Below are positions 1 through 7,752 of a stretch of DNA of 43,727 bases, piece by piece; within the stretch, counting starts at the first letter, position 1; each line of letters opens with the position of its first letter. A program made the translations under genes and the position numbers. The notes under the pieces were generated by a model, which worked only from the letters and a program-made list of their open reading frames with translations, was not told the origin of the DNA and searched no databases. Location: positions 1 through 43,727 of the forward strand of contig JALSQG010000078.1 of assembly GCA_026985565.1 (NCBI GenBank), read 5' to 3'. This DNA is from Deltaproteobacteria bacterium (GTDB taxonomy: Bacteria; Desulfobacterota; Dissulfuribacteria; Dissulfuribacterales; QOAL01).

Positions 1-154
1 CGGCACTTCTCGGTGTCGGCAGCCCTCCAAGCTGTTCTGGACAAACAGGTAATAGGCGTCTGAAACTTGCCATTTCAATGATCTTATCATCAGGCCTTGA
101 AAGCCCATCATACCTGCAACATATGCCAAGGAGGCAGCCACTAACAAGAATCAA
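1..154 (-). CDS. DUF523 family protein (N-terminal part; runs off left edge)
   Basis: The reverse strand encodes an N-terminus starting M-I-L-V-S-G-C-L-L-G, followed by C-R-Y-D-G and later P-V-C-P-E-Q-L-G-G-L-P-T-P-R. These are the hallmark segments of DUF523; one family member is the Fe-S 2-thiouracil desulfurase TudS, in which the first Cys and the CPE Cys are cluster ligands. The start is a TTG at 154-152 that overlaps the TGA stop of purM (153-151). A GGAGAAGG Shine-Dalgarno sequence lies just upstream inside purM, so translational coupling is likely. Only about 50 residues are in the window and the C-terminal part is missing. Family assignment is by motif recognition; the substrate is unknown. 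Confidence 0.8.
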   Translation of the reverse strand, partial: MILVSGCLLGICCRYDGLSRPDDKIIEMASFRRLLPVCPEQLGGLPTPRSA

Positions 155-1212
155 AACAGACCTTCTCCTTCGAATATAACCGAAGGCTCATCTGGGCTGC
201 GCTCTTCCACACGTCCAATAAGAAATGGCTCTTCGTTCAGGGCCTTTAACTGGAGCATGATGTCCTGGGTCTGGGAGGCGGGCACAAAAAGTATTAGCCC
301 AATGCCGCAGTTGAATGTCCTTAGCATCTCTTCCTCTGGTACGTTTCCCTCCTTCATAATGAATTTGAATACAGGATGAACATACCAGCTTCCCTTTTTT
401 ATGATTGCCTTGCACTTTTTTGGCAAAACCCTTGGAATGTTGTCCTGAAAACCGCCGCCGGTTACGTGGACAATGCCGTGGATCTTAAAGCTCTTAAGTA
501 GATTAAGAATCGTCTTTACATAGATACGGGTTGGAGTAAGAAGGATCTCGCCAACACTTTTCCCAGAAAAGGCGTCAGGGGTGTCAGAGACGCCAAGCCT
601 GAGATCCTTGAAGAACAGCTTTCTTACCAAGGAATAGCCGTTACTGTGAAGACCTGAAGAGGCAACACCTATTATTTCATGTCCAACGCCTATGTCAGAA
701 CCATCAATTATCTCGTCTCTTTCAACCACCCCTACGGAAAAACCCGCAAGGTCATATTCGTTGTCAGGATACATACCAGGCATCTCGGCCGTTTCTCCTC
801 CGATCAGTGCACAGCCGGCAATCTTACACCCCTTGGCAATGCCTTTTATTACAGAGGTTGCAACATCCTCCTCAAGCCTTCCTGTTGCGAAATAGTCGAG
901 AAAAAAGAGCGGCGCAGCACCGGTCACGGCTATGTCATTTACACACATGGCGACAAGATCAATGCCAACCGTGTCATGAACTCCAGTCATGAATGCGATT
1001 TTGAGCTTTGTCCCAACCCCATCGGTTGACGATACGAGCACAGGATTTCTGTATTTTTCCTGATCAAGGGCAAAAAGGCCTGCAAAGCCACCAATTTCAG
1101 TAATAACTCCCTTGGTATGGGTGGAAGAAACAAGATCCTTTATGGAGTCAACTAGACGGTTTGCCTTGTCTATATCCACACCTGCCTCGGCATAGAGGGA
1201 TTTTTTATTCAC
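151..1212 (-). CDS. purM: phosphoribosylformylglycinamidine cyclo-ligase (AIR synthetase)
   Basis: Cytoplasmic purine-biosynthesis enzyme that closes the imidazole ring of FGAM using ATP to make AIR. The translation shows family landmarks in order: an N-terminal Y-A-E-A-G-V-D-I-D, G-V-G-T-K-L-K, G-G-E-T-A-E-M-P-G-M-Y, the S-S-G-L-H-S-N-G-Y-S-L segment and the V-T-G-G-G motif of the second half. The open frame extends upstream to 1368, but that extension has no PurM character. The GTG at 1212-1210 has a GGAGAAGGA Shine-Dalgarno sequence immediately upstream and gives 353 residues, the usual length. The stop overlaps the TTG start of the DUF523 gene. A candidate promoter lies at 1265-1293. Confidence 0.96.
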   Translation of the reverse strand: MNKKSLYAEAGVDIDKANRLVDSIKDLVSSTHTKGVITEIGGFAGLFALDQEKYRNPVLVSSTDGVGTKLKIAFMTGVHDTVGIDLVAMCVNDIAVTGAAPLFFLDYFATGRLEEDVATSVIKGIAKGCKIAGCALIGGETAEMPGMYPDNEYDLAGFSVGVVERDEIIDGSDIGVGHEIIGVASSGLHSNGYSLVRKLFFKDLRLGVSDTPDAFSGKSVGEILLTPTRIYVKTILNLLKSFKIHGIVHVTGGGFQDNIPRVLPKKCKAIIKKGSWYVHPVFKFIMKEGNVPEEEMLRTFNCGIGLILFVPASQTQDIMLQLKALNEEPFLIGRVEERSPDEPSVIFEGEGLF

Positions 1213-1264
1213 AACTCCTTCTCCGTTCCTTGGTTCAAATAAGATTTTATTCCGTGTTGCATAT

Positions 1265-1293
1265 ATGATATTCTGCCTAAAAGGCAGCCGCAA
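1265..1293 (-). promoter_or_regulatory. candidate sigma70 promoter of purM with a palindromic spacer
   Basis: On the minus strand TTGCGG (1293-1288) is separated by 17 bases from TATCAT (1270-1265), about 50 bases upstream of the GTG start of purM. The spacer contains a perfect 6-bp inverted repeat with a 3-base loop, CTGCCT-AAA-AGGCAG (1273-1287 on the plus strand). A repressor site there would occlude RNA polymerase. The promoter is inferred from sequence only and the operator role is a guess. Confidence 0.4.
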
Positions 1294-1348
1294 TGTCTGA
1301 ATTCTTTCACAAAGTGCGGTAATAAAGAAATTCCAAGAATTAGGCCAA

Positions 1349-1876
1349 ATGACCATAGATTTTACCAAAATACCAGTTGGACCAGATCATCCAATGGAAA
1401 AAAAGATCAAATGGGCCAAGCGCATATACAGTACATTTGGTTCCAGGCTACTTGAAGACGAAACAGTAAGGTCTATGCTCGAAAAGTACGAAAGGAGCAT
1501 AGATAACAACTGGAAGGTGATGGAACAGGCCGGCGTTGTTGAAGAATGCACCAGATGCGCTCTTGAAGACGGGGGGAGCTGTTGCGGAAGTGGCATAGAA
1601 AACAAGTTCGATGTGGTAAATCTTCTTATAAACCTGCTTATGAAGGTAAGCCTTCCCAAAGGGCCATGGGATCCGACGGGATGCTGGTTTCTTGGGGAAA
1701 GAGGCTGTCTAATCAAGGCGAGACACGTCATATGTGTAAACTTCATCTGTCGCCGACTCTATGACAGGCTTGATAAAGAGGCAATAAGAAGGGTCCAAAA
1801 TGCCATGCAGCAGGAGACAGAATATGGTTTCATGTTGGAAGAATACCTGAAGATCTGGCTTGCGAGAAATGGATGA
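1349..1876 (+). CDS. uncharacterised eight-cysteine protein
   Basis: A 175-residue soluble protein that I do not recognise by name. Eight cysteines are grouped as C67-x2-C70, C78-C79, C112, C120, C129 and C134, a pattern compatible with Fe-S or zinc binding and loosely like YkgJ-type Cys-cluster proteins. The N-terminal 60 residues and the C-terminal 40 are charged and probably helical. There is no signal peptide or membrane segment. The 3' end overlaps the start of the downstream deaminase gene by 8 bases, and a radical SAM gene follows, so the three probably form an operon. The ATG at 1349 has only a weak Shine-Dalgarno sequence; the region upstream is shared with the divergent purM promoter. 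Confidence 0.85.
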   Translation: MTIDFTKIPVGPDHPMEKKIKWAKRIYSTFGSRLLEDETVRSMLEKYERSIDNNWKVMEQAGVVEECTRCALEDGGSCCGSGIENKFDVVNLLINLLMKVSLPKGPWDPTGCWFLGERGCLIKARHVICVNFICRRLYDRLDKEAIRRVQNAMQQETEYGFMLEEYLKIWLARNG

Positions 1877-2411
1877 GAAAGAACGCAGATATCATGAAAA
1901 ATGGATGGCACAGGCCCTTGGTCTTGCCAAAAAGGCCCTTGCGGCCGGCCAGTTTCCTGTTGGATGTGTGCTTGTAAGCCGGGACGAGATCGTGGGTGTA
2001 GGAAGCAGGCTCAACAGCAACGGCGCCTTACAAAACGAGCTTGATCATGCAGAAATACTTGCCTTAAGAGACTGGGTAAGCCGTGGCAGACCTGGCCAGA
2101 AGGTCATTGCCTACTCCACACTTGAGCCCTGTCTCATGTGCGCTGGAGCGCTATTGATAAGCGGGATAAGGTCCATTGTCTTTGGCTATGAAGACGTTAT
2201 GGGTGGAGCATGCGGACTTGACAAATATGTGCCTTTTTCTGCCTCTAAGGGCAAGGCCGTTTGTGCCCCACTGTACCGGGACGCTCAAGTAAAAGTAATT
2301 CCAGGCATACTTAGAAATGAGAGCCTGGCCCTCTTTAAGGCCTATTTTAATAAGAATAACAACTACTTGAAAAATACACTCCTTGAAGAGTACACCTTGA
2401 AGGCCAAATAA
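1869..2411 (+). CDS. tadA: TadA-like nucleoside/tRNA adenosine deaminase
   Basis: Zinc-dependent deaminase of the cytidine deaminase fold. TadA itself converts A34 to inosine in tRNA-Arg(ACG). H60-A-E62 supplies the zinc ligand and general base, and L-E-P-C88-L-M-C91-A-G-A supplies the other zinc ligands. The V-F-G-Y-E-D...G-G-A-C-G-L-D segment and the C-terminal G-I-L-x-N-E-S-x-x-L-F-K-A-Y-F helix also match the TadA layout. At 180 residues it is slightly longer than E. coli TadA, with a short insertion after the G-G-A segment, so a different nucleobase substrate is possible. ATG 1869 overlaps the upstream stop; an in-frame TTG at 1860 would add three residues. Confidence 0.78.
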   Translation: MDEKERRYHEKWMAQALGLAKKALAAGQFPVGCVLVSRDEIVGVGSRLNSNGALQNELDHAEILALRDWVSRGRPGQKVIAYSTLEPCLMCAGALLISGIRSIVFGYEDVMGGACGLDKYVPFSASKGKAVCAPLYRDAQVKVIPGILRNESLALFKAYFNKNNNYLKNTLLEEYTLKAK

Positions 2412-2434
2412 ACCAAAAGAGAATTAGAACAGAT

Positions 2435-3463
2435 ATGATAAAAAGAAGAACCGTACAGTTTCAGCCAAACTCCAGAAACCTTTTCTTTCACATCCTTACT
2501 GCATGCAACCTCAAATGTGCCCACTGTTACATAAATCGTGAGCAGCATGGTACCAGGACCCTTGATGAATCAACCATAAAGAAGTGGCTCAAGCTCTTTT
2601 CAATCTCGGCTGGTTCCAAAACTATAAAAAGTGTGGAAGATACAAATGTTGTGTTTCTTGGGGGTGAGCCAACCTTGAATCCGGCGCTTCCAGAGGCCAT
2701 TAAAGAGGCAAGACGCCTCGGTTATGGCTCCGTCACAGTTGATACAAACGGATATCTGTTTCATGACATCCTGGATAAGGTCACCCCTGACGAGGTGGAC
2801 TATTTCAGCTTTAGCCTCGATGGCTCCTCCCCAAGTGTAAATGATCCAATAAGGGGAAAAGGCAGTTTCGATACCTGCACAGCCGGCATTAAAAAGGCTG
2901 TAGAGAAGGGATTTAGTGTAAGTGCCATCTTTACCGCAAGCTCAAGAAACATCAGTAATCTTCCCAAGATGCCTTCCCTTTTAAAGGGGCTTGGTGTGAG
3001 CAGGTTTTTTATCCAGGTCATCGGTATAAGAGGCAATCCAGCAAAAAGAGAAGGCAGCAGCCTCCAGCTTACAAAGGATGTCTGGGAATCAGTTGTACCA
3101 GAGACAGCAAGGAAGGCAGCAGCCCTTGGCCTTATTTGCCACTATCCAAAGGTGTTTCTTAAACAGGATGAACCTTTTGAATGCGCAGGCATTGTGGCGG
3201 AAAACTACTTTTTGTTTCCTAACGGCAGGGTCTATACCTGCCCCTTGTGTGAGGATTACCCGCTCCACGCCTTTGAGATTGTAGACGACAGACTCGTCAA
3301 AAGGCCACCTCTTACAGAGACAGAGCTTTTCTCCCTTAGCATTCCGGAAGGATGCGTCATGAATAAACTTTTTCATCCTGCAAACATCAAATATGACAAG
3401 GATGGAGTGCCTTCCTACAAAATAGCCTGCTGTATGTTGAAAGAAGAGGTATGTCTGAGCTGA
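2435..3463 (+). CDS. radical SAM protein with C-terminal cysteines
   Basis: A 342-residue radical SAM enzyme. The cluster motif is C24-x3-C28-x2-C31 inside T-A-C-N-L-K-C-A-H-C-Y, followed by the G-G-E-P SAM-binding motif in F-L-G-G-E-P-T-L-N-P. The C-terminal third has further cysteines (F-E-C-A-G, Y-T-C-P-L-C-E-D, and E-G-C, A-C-C, E-V-C near the end). This resembles the auxiliary-cluster region of SPASM-type enzymes, but I cannot assign a named subfamily. It lies 23 bases after the TadA-like gene, suggesting one transcript with it and the eight-cysteine protein. The substrate is unknown; no peptide precursor gene is visible next to it. Confidence 0.88.
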   Translation: MIKRRTVQFQPNSRNLFFHILTACNLKCAHCYINREQHGTRTLDESTIKKWLKLFSISAGSKTIKSVEDTNVVFLGGEPTLNPALPEAIKEARRLGYGSVTVDTNGYLFHDILDKVTPDEVDYFSFSLDGSSPSVNDPIRGKGSFDTCTAGIKKAVEKGFSVSAIFTASSRNISNLPKMPSLLKGLGVSRFFIQVIGIRGNPAKREGSSLQLTKDVWESVVPETARKAAALGLICHYPKVFLKQDEPFECAGIVAENYFLFPNGRVYTCPLCEDYPLHAFEIVDDRLVKRPPLTETELFSLSIPEGCVMNKLFHPANIKYDKDGVPSYKIACCMLKEEVCLS

Positions 3464-3469
3464 CGTGTC

Positions 3470-3491
3470 AAACGGAGTTTTCGTTTTTCAG
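3470..3491 (+). terminator. weak candidate terminator after the radical SAM gene
   Basis: A short 5-bp stem (AAACG, 7-base loop, CGTTT) runs into a T tract, 7 bases after the stop of the radical SAM gene. The stem is short and AT-rich, so this is only suggestive. The following 3492-3651 is AT-rich and presumably carries the kinase promoter; nothing else is recognisable in it. Confidence 0.3.
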
Positions 3492-3651
3492 ACGATATCA
3501 GCCTATTTATATAATCATTATTGCTTTTATTTTCACAATTAACACTTCCAAACAATTCTTATTAAAGACCAAATTATTGTCGATGAGCTATTAAAATAAC
3601 GTCACTATATATTTCAAGCTTTCTTTTTTATGCGAAGTTAAAAAGCAATTC

Positions 3652-6549
3652 ATGAAAAGTCCAAAGTTCAAACACAATATCCAAGTATTTCTACCCCTTA
3701 GCTTTTTAGCGATGATGGTGATGGTTGTGGTGGTAGTTATTTACTCGGCTCAACATTTTATCAAACCCATGCTTCTGAAAGAGAAGCAATCAACCATGAT
3801 TGATGCGGGTAGGGGAGTGGTGTACAAGATCAACAGCATGTTAGGACAGGCAGAAAATGCAGCCTCCCTCATGAGCTATACTGCAATGAGTCTTGTCCCG
3901 AATCAGGCCGCCATCAAAAAGACAATTCCTGGAGTGTTCGATATAGATTCCCTGGCAGGTCTTTCTGCAGGCGGGGGAATATGGCCAGAACCTTTTCTTT
4001 TGGATCCGAAAAAGGAAAAAGCGAGTCTCTTTTGGGGACGCAATCGCAAGAGCGAGCTGATTTTTTATAATGATTATAATGTCTCTGGTTACCATCATGA
4101 AGAATGGTACGTCCCGGTGAGATTTGTGAAAAAAGGAAGGGCCTACTGGTCCCGTTCTTACATCGATCCTTATTCCCACGAACCAATGATCACCTGTGCC
4201 ATACCAATGACGAAAAAGGGACGGTTCAGAGGTGTTGCCACTGTAGATCTTAAACTTGCTGGGCTAAAGAGGCTTTTTTCTCGTGTCTCCAAAGAAATAA
4301 GAGGTTACATATTTGCAGTAGATAGGAATAACAGATTTATAGTATTTCCCAGGGAAGGGCTTGTGCAACTTAAGGGAAAAGACCATAGAAAAGGCCAAAT
4401 CCAGAAATTCATTACTAGCAAGGAATTCGCTAAAAGGCAGCCCGAATTTGCTCCTATCGCAGAAAAGCTCGAGAAAATAAACCAAAACATAATCAGTATT
4501 GCACAAAAACATGGCTCAGTCCACAGTATTTCCAAGAAAATTTATGAGAATGCCCAGGATATCTCCAAGCAGGAGGCTCTGCTTATTGCCGCAATATTAA
4601 CAGACCCGTTAAATCAGACGATTTCTCACAACCACAGAATTGAAAGTTTCAAAGTGCAAAAGGACGTGCTTTTTCATAAACCATCCACCATCTCCATATT
4701 TCTTTTGCCAGAGACTTACTGGAAGTTAGTGGTCACAGTTCCTGATGAGATAATGATGACCCCAGTAAATTATGTAACAAACAAACTTATGTTATTCCTT
4801 GCGATATTGATAGTTTTGGTACTGTTCCTGGCAGGAACATCTTTGTACCACCATATATTATTGCCACTTAAACGCATTACAACACAGTTAAAGCATATTG
4901 AAAAAAACTCAGAAGACCTGTCTGTGGAATTAGATATACCCTCAAATAACGAGCTTGGAGAATTGGCATACTACTTTAACTTGAGAACGAAGGCCTTAAG
5001 AAACAGCGAGGAAAAATATAGGACTATCTTCAATGGCGCAAGCGAAGGAATAAGTATGAGCACCATTGATGGGGATTTCATTACGGTAAATCCTCGTTTT
5101 GCCCGAATTTTTGGCTATGATAGCTCAGAAGAATTGGTAAGCAATGTCAAGACACATGATTTATATGTCAATCTAGCTGACAGAGAAAATATTCTTTGGC
5201 GCATAAAACATGGAAAAGGGCCAGTTCATACAGAAGTTTGGTTTAAAAAAAAGGATGGATCACCAATTCTAATATCCTTGAATATTGCTCCCGTTACCGA
5301 TAAGAAGGGAGAGATAAAGTACCTTATTGCAATGATCCAGGATATAACTCGAACCAAGCAGCTAGAAGATGAACTGCGACATGCCCAAAAGATGGAGGCA
5401 ATAGGTACCCTTGCCGGAGGTATTGCTCATGACTTCAATAATATTCTGGCTGTAATTTCAGGCTACACAGAGCTGGCCATAATGAAGGCTAAGGGCGTTC
5501 CAGAGGTTGAGAAGTTTCTAAAACAAATTGAGCTTGCATCGATAAGGGCCAAGGAGCTAGTAAGTCAGATCCTTGTTTTTAGTCGATATTCTGATGTAAA
5601 AAGACAAGTTCTAAATGTGTCTGATACGGTACAGGAGGCATTGAAACTTCTCCGTTCCACATTGCCGGCAAACATTCGCATTGATGCAGCGCTGAAAAAC
5701 ACGGGGGCAGTTTTAGCTGATCCATCAGAGCTCCACCAAATAGTGATGAATCTCTGTACGAATGCCTATCACGCTATGCGTCCAAAGGGTGGCATTCTTA
5801 GGATCAGACTCAGCCAACAGATTGTCTCGCATGACTATGGTGTAAAATTCAATGTGGAACCTGGAGAATTTGTGGTGCTCGAGGTGGAAGATACCGGTCA
5901 TGGAATGGATAAGGATACGTTGGCCAAGATATTTGAGCCATATTTTACCACCAAAGGACAGAATGAGGGAACCGGGCTTGGCCTTGCCGTGGTGCATGGA
6001 ATTGTCAAAAAGCTTGGTGGATTTATAGAGGTCAAAAGCATACCCTCAAACGGTTCCTGCTTTAAGGTTTATTTACCGGTAGCTGAGGACAGGGGAAGCG
6101 GGCCGCAAGACCATAAAAAGTCTGAGAGCGGCAATCCTTCATTTTATAGTGGTTACAAGGTAATGTTTGTAGATGATGAAGAGATGATATGTTCAATATT
6201 CAAGATACTACTGGAAGATGTAGGATGTGATGTAAAAATCTTTACAGATCCAGTTAAGGCCTTAAAGCTCTTCGCAAAGAATCCGTTGGCTTGGGATCTG
6301 CTGATTACAGATATGACTATGCCGGGCATGAGTGGTACAGATTTTATAAAAAAGGCTCGAAGGCTTAACAAGAAACTTCCAGTTGTCTTGTGTAGCGGTT
6401 ACAGTGAAGTTCTTTCAGACGAGCTTATAGAAAGCCTTCATATTGATGCCTTTCTTCCAAAGCCAGTGCAAAGCACCGAGTTGCTCAAGACCCTTTCAAA
6501 GATCTTTGCCCACAGCAAAAGAATATCAACAGACGTAGATGAATCTTGA
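3652..6549 (+). CDS. membrane hybrid histidine kinase (Cache-HAMP-PAS-HisKA-HATPase-REC)
   Basis: A 965-residue sensor. A first membrane segment (about 14-36) and a second one (about 378-401) bracket a large periplasmic region with dCache features (E-E-W-Y-x-P, W-S-R-S-Y-I-D-P-Y, the C-A-I-P-M segment and G-V-A-T-V-D-L). A HAMP linker follows, then a PAS domain (about 450-570), HisKA with the phosphoacceptor in G-G-I-A-H593-D-F-N-N, and an HATPase with D-T-G-H-G-M and G-T-G-L-G-L-A-V. A C-terminal receiver has the acidic cluster V-D-D-E-E and phosphoacceptor D887 (I-T-D-M-T-M-P-G-M). There is no output domain, so an unlinked phosphotransfer partner is expected. The extracytoplasmic part is long, with a helical charged stretch (about 250-330). 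The 3' end overlaps nth by 11 bases. Confidence 0.92.
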   Translation: MKSPKFKHNIQVFLPLSFLAMMVMVVVVVIYSAQHFIKPMLLKEKQSTMIDAGRGVVYKINSMLGQAENAASLMSYTAMSLVPNQAAIKKTIPGVFDIDSLAGLSAGGGIWPEPFLLDPKKEKASLFWGRNRKSELIFYNDYNVSGYHHEEWYVPVRFVKKGRAYWSRSYIDPYSHEPMITCAIPMTKKGRFRGVATVDLKLAGLKRLFSRVSKEIRGYIFAVDRNNRFIVFPREGLVQLKGKDHRKGQIQKFITSKEFAKRQPEFAPIAEKLEKINQNIISIAQKHGSVHSISKKIYENAQDISKQEALLIAAILTDPLNQTISHNHRIESFKVQKDVLFHKPSTISIFLLPETYWKLVVTVPDEIMMTPVNYVTNKLMLFLAILIVLVLFLAGTSLYHHILLPLKRITTQLKHIEKNSEDLSVELDIPSNNELGELAYYFNLRTKALRNSEEKYRTIFNGASEGISMSTIDGDFITVNPRFARIFGYDSSEELVSNVKTHDLYVNLADRENILWRIKHGKGPVHTEVWFKKKDGSPILISLNIAPVTDKKGEIKYLIAMIQDITRTKQLEDELRHAQKMEAIGTLAGGIAHDFNNILAVISGYTELAIMKAKGVPEVEKFLKQIELASIRAKELVSQILVFSRYSDVKRQVLNVSDTVQEALKLLRSTLPANIRIDAALKNTGAVLADPSELHQIVMNLCTNAYHAMRPKGGILRIRLSQQIVSHDYGVKFNVEPGEFVVLEVEDTGHGMDKDTLAKIFEPYFTTKGQNEGTGLGLAVVHGIVKKLGGFIEVKSIPSNGSCFKVYLPVAEDRGSGPQDHKKSESGNPSFYSGYKVMFVDDEEMICSIFKILLEDVGCDVKIFTDPVKALKLFAKNPLAWDLLITDMTMPGMSGTDFIKKARRLNKKLPVVLCSGYSEVLSDELIESLHIDAFLPKPVQSTELLKTLSKIFAHSKRISTDVDES

Positions 6550-7180
6550 ACGTGTGCTCGAAATCGTTGAGAAACAGGTGAAAGGGAGCAGTGCACCCGT
6601 TTTCACCTTCGAGCAGGTGCAGACAAGGGATCCTTTCAAGGTATTGGTTGCAACCATTTTATCTTCACGCACAAAGGATGAAGTTACAACAGTTGTGGCA
6701 AAACGTCTTTTTGAAAGGGTAAAGAGCCCGTCAGATCTTAAAAGATTTTCCACTGAAGAGTTGGAGAACCTGATCTATCCAGTTGGATTTTATAGAAACA
6801 AGGCCAAATTTCTTTCAGGGCTTCCGAAAGCACTTGAAAGGTTTTCTGCGCGGGTGCCATCTACCCTTGAGGAGCTCCTTACAATTCCTGGTGTTGGCAG
6901 AAAGACTGCAAATCTTGTCCTTGCAAGGGCCTTTGGAAAACCTGCCATTTGTGTGGATACCCATGTGCATAGATTGGTAAACATGTGGGGATTTGTGCGT
7001 ACCAAAAGGCCTGAAGATACAGAAAGGGCCCTAAGGAAGCTTCTTCCCAAGAAAAAGTGGTCGGCGGTCAATCCCTTGCTTGTTTCCTTTGGTCAGAGCA
7101 TATGCAGGCCTTCGTTTCATAACTGCCGTATCTGCTGCCTGAAGGATTGGTGCCCTAAGGCCAAAAGGGAAGAAAAGTGA
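6539..7180 (+). CDS. nth: endonuclease III
   Basis: Base-excision repair DNA glycosylase/AP lyase acting on oxidised pyrimidines. The helix-hairpin-helix I-P-G-V-G-R-K-T-A carries the catalytic lysine (K122), and V-D140-T-H-V-H-R carries the catalytic aspartate. The C-terminal [4Fe-4S] motif is complete: C-x6-C-x2-C-x5-C in S-I-C-R-P-S-F-H-N-C-R-I-C-C-L-K-D-W-C. At 213 residues it is the normal size. It starts inside the last codons of the histidine kinase gene (11-base overlap), so it is probably translated from the same mRNA, although no functional link is evident. Confidence 0.95.
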   Translation: MNLERVLEIVEKQVKGSSAPVFTFEQVQTRDPFKVLVATILSSRTKDEVTTVVAKRLFERVKSPSDLKRFSTEELENLIYPVGFYRNKAKFLSGLPKALERFSARVPSTLEELLTIPGVGRKTANLVLARAFGKPAICVDTHVHRLVNMWGFVRTKRPEDTERALRKLLPKKKWSAVNPLLVSFGQSICRPSFHNCRICCLKDWCPKAKREEK

Positions 7181-7206
7181 GTTGTTAAGCATCAGATTTT
7201 TTCACA

Positions 7207-7276
7207 TCCATTTGAAATGGACATAGATCATGGGCCATGCACCAAAAGAAAATGGTTCCAAGCCGTTTTGAAACGG
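7207..7276. repeat. two related short palindromes between convergent genes
   Basis: A 15-base palindrome TCCATTT-G-AAATGGA (7207-7221) and a 14-base palindrome CCGTTT-TG-AAACGG (7263-7276) lie 41 bases apart in the 140-base gap between nth and the convergent exported-protein gene. They share the frame CC-R-TTT...GAAA-Y-GG. Neither has a following T tract on either strand, so they are not classical intrinsic terminators. They could be transcript-end hairpins, a dispersed repeat or a protein-binding pair. Confidence 0.5.
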
Positions 7277-7320
7277 TTGTCTATCAGGAAGGACAGGTCT
7301 TACTTTTCTTCACCTTGTGC

Positions 7321-7728
7321 CTAATTCTTTGATACGTCCTTATCAGTCTGTTTGGTCCTTTCAAGAGTCGATTCTGTTTCATCAACAGCTACAGGCCTGT
7401 GGGACTTTTTGATTATGGGTCTTTCATATCTTGTGCCAAACTCTCCAAGGGGCCTTTTAAAGGTGAACCAGGCAGGGTAGTCTATCATCTGTCTTTTGGC
7501 TGAACCTACGCTTCCAGAGGGAATGGTAAATGGAAGGGTTACAATGAAAAATGCAGATCCAATGACAGTGGAGGCAAGCCCAAGGGGGCGGGCAAGAACT
7601 CCATCTGCCATCATTGCTACTGGTTCATGGCCGACCCTGTATCTGACAGGGGCCGAAAAGACCGGATTTGCCAAAAAACAAAGACCGATGAACAGACAAA
7701 GAATCAGGGCAAATATGCGCTTTTTCAT
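7321..7728 (-). CDS. small exported protein of unknown function
   Basis: A 135-residue protein with a clear signal peptide (K-K-R start, hydrophobic 5-21, A-N-P-V-F-S-A cleavage region). A second hydrophobic stretch (about 52-70, G-L-A-S-T-V-I-G-S-A-F-F-I-V-T-L-P-F) is followed by P-S-G-S-V-G-S-A and F-T-F-K-R-P-L-G-E-F. This arrangement resembles small uncharacterised exported proteins of delta-proteobacteria; I know of no assigned function. The tail is charged. The start has an AGGAG Shine-Dalgarno sequence 6 bases upstream. The divergent serine hydrolase starts only 24 bases away, so the two share a very compact control region. Confidence 0.82.
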   Translation of the reverse strand: MKKRIFALILCLFIGLCFLANPVFSAPVRYRVGHEPVAMMADGVLARPLGLASTVIGSAFFIVTLPFTIPSGSVGSAKRQMIDYPAWFTFKRPLGEFGTRYERPIIKKSHRPVAVDETESTLERTKQTDKDVSKN

Positions 7729-7752
7729 ATCAGACTCCTTTCACACATATAG

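Noticed and set aside
1213-1368. N-terminal extension of purM
   Set aside because: The 52 extra codons have no PurM similarity, and GTG 1212 has a strong Shine-Dalgarno sequence and gives the normal length.
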